14,370 nucleotides of DNA from assembly GCA_020201415.1 (NCBI GenBank), contig JAIVGW010000331.1:1-14370 (forward strand), given 5' to 3'. Each line of letters opens with the position of its first letter. The stretch's first letter is position 1. The DNA comes from Lentisphaerota bacterium. Lineage in GTDB: Bacteria > Verrucomicrobiota > Kiritimatiellia > JAAZAB01. Below, piece by piece: positions 14,066-14,370 of this stretch. A program made the position numbers and the translations under genes. Under the pieces are notes generated by a model that worked only from the letters and a program-made list of their open reading frames with translations, was not told where the DNA came from and made no database searches.

Positions 14066-14370
14066 TCATGCGGCATATTTTGTAAAGGGTGCATGAAAAA
14101 AAGATGCGATATGCTTTGGTTGTGTTTTCAACCACCGCAACCGCTTAAGAACTGTTTGTTTCATCTGGCCAATATCGGTTATTTTCATACGCCCCAGCAA
14201 ATGGGTTTTCAAATCATTCCAGACAAATTCGTCTGGATTTAACTCGGGGGAATACGGGGGAAGATAAAACAATTGCAAACGATTCTTTACACCCTGAACA
14301 TATTTTTTAACCTTTGCCGCTTTGTGGGATGGGTGGCCGTCAACAATCAGAAATATCGGACGTTTGCGAC
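14066..14370 (-). CDS. IS630-family transposase, C-terminal part, runs off the right edge
   Basis: The frame is open from the window edge to TGA at 14068-14066 and gives 100 residues. It starts within the catalytic core: RKRPIFLIVDGHPSHKA contains the second Asp of the DDE triad (VDGHPSHK), and LPPYSPELNPDEFVWNDLK contains the third acidic residue about 36 residues later, the typical IS630/Tc1-mariner spacing. The tail is basic and helical. The N-terminal helix-turn-helix and first Asp lie outside the window, so completeness cannot be judged. The left terminal inverted repeat of the element should lie between 13992 and 14065 (AT-rich), but cannot be recognised without the other end. Confidence 0.9.
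   Translation of the reverse strand, partial: RKRPIFLIVDGHPSHKAAKVKKYVQGVKNRLQLFYLPPYSPELNPDEFVWNDLKTHLLGRMKITDIGQMKQTVLKRLRWLKTQPKHIASFFHAPFTKYAA

Overview
The window is GC-rich bacterial chromosome, except for an AT-richer end past about 13.6 kb. It most resembles a Gram-negative member of the PVC group (Lentisphaerota, Kiritimatiellota or Verrucomicrobiota). That placement is an inference from protein style: an mre/mrd cell-shape cluster, a hexapeptide-helix protein and a glycosidase-like propeller protein of a kind I associate with these phyla, and heptose/LPS genes. No rRNA or other taxonomic marker is present.

Layout. Positions 1-2955 (minus strand) hold the cell-shape operon mreB-mreC-mreD-mrdA, tightly packed or overlapping; mrdA (PBP2) runs off the left edge. 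A 133-bp divergent promoter region (2956-3088) separates it from a long plus-strand series. That series starts with an amino-sugar module: an N-acetylhexosamine-1-kinase-like protein, a left-handed beta-helix protein resembling the acyltransferase half of GlmU, and GlmM (phosphoglucosamine mutase). A carbohydrate-active beta-propeller protein follows. Then comes an almost gapless chain, coupled by 4-14 base overlaps: a soluble NtrB-like histidine kinase, an NtrC-type sigma-54 activator, a Wzt-like O-antigen/polysaccharide export ATPase, a SAM-dependent methyltransferase and GmhA (sedoheptulose-7-phosphate isomerase). The right end (13612-14370) carries a decayed REP-associated (Y1) transposase fragment and the C-terminal part of an IS630-family transposase, both on the minus strand.

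Functionally the window is about the cell envelope: peptidoglycan elongation on the left, supply of amino-sugar phosphates in the middle, and regulated surface-polysaccharide/LPS synthesis and export on the right.

The most striking observation is that five plus-strand genes appear to have lost an internal piece of about 25-90 codons, while the sequence on both sides of each junction still reads as well-conserved family sequence. Three of these junctions change frame (glmM, the propeller protein, the Wzt-like ATPase) and two stay in frame (the kinase-like protein and the PAS domain of the histidine kinase). The interleaved genes (beta-helix protein, NtrC-type regulator, methyltransferase, gmhA) look full length. 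This is either real recurrent deletion or an assembly artefact; raw reads would decide.
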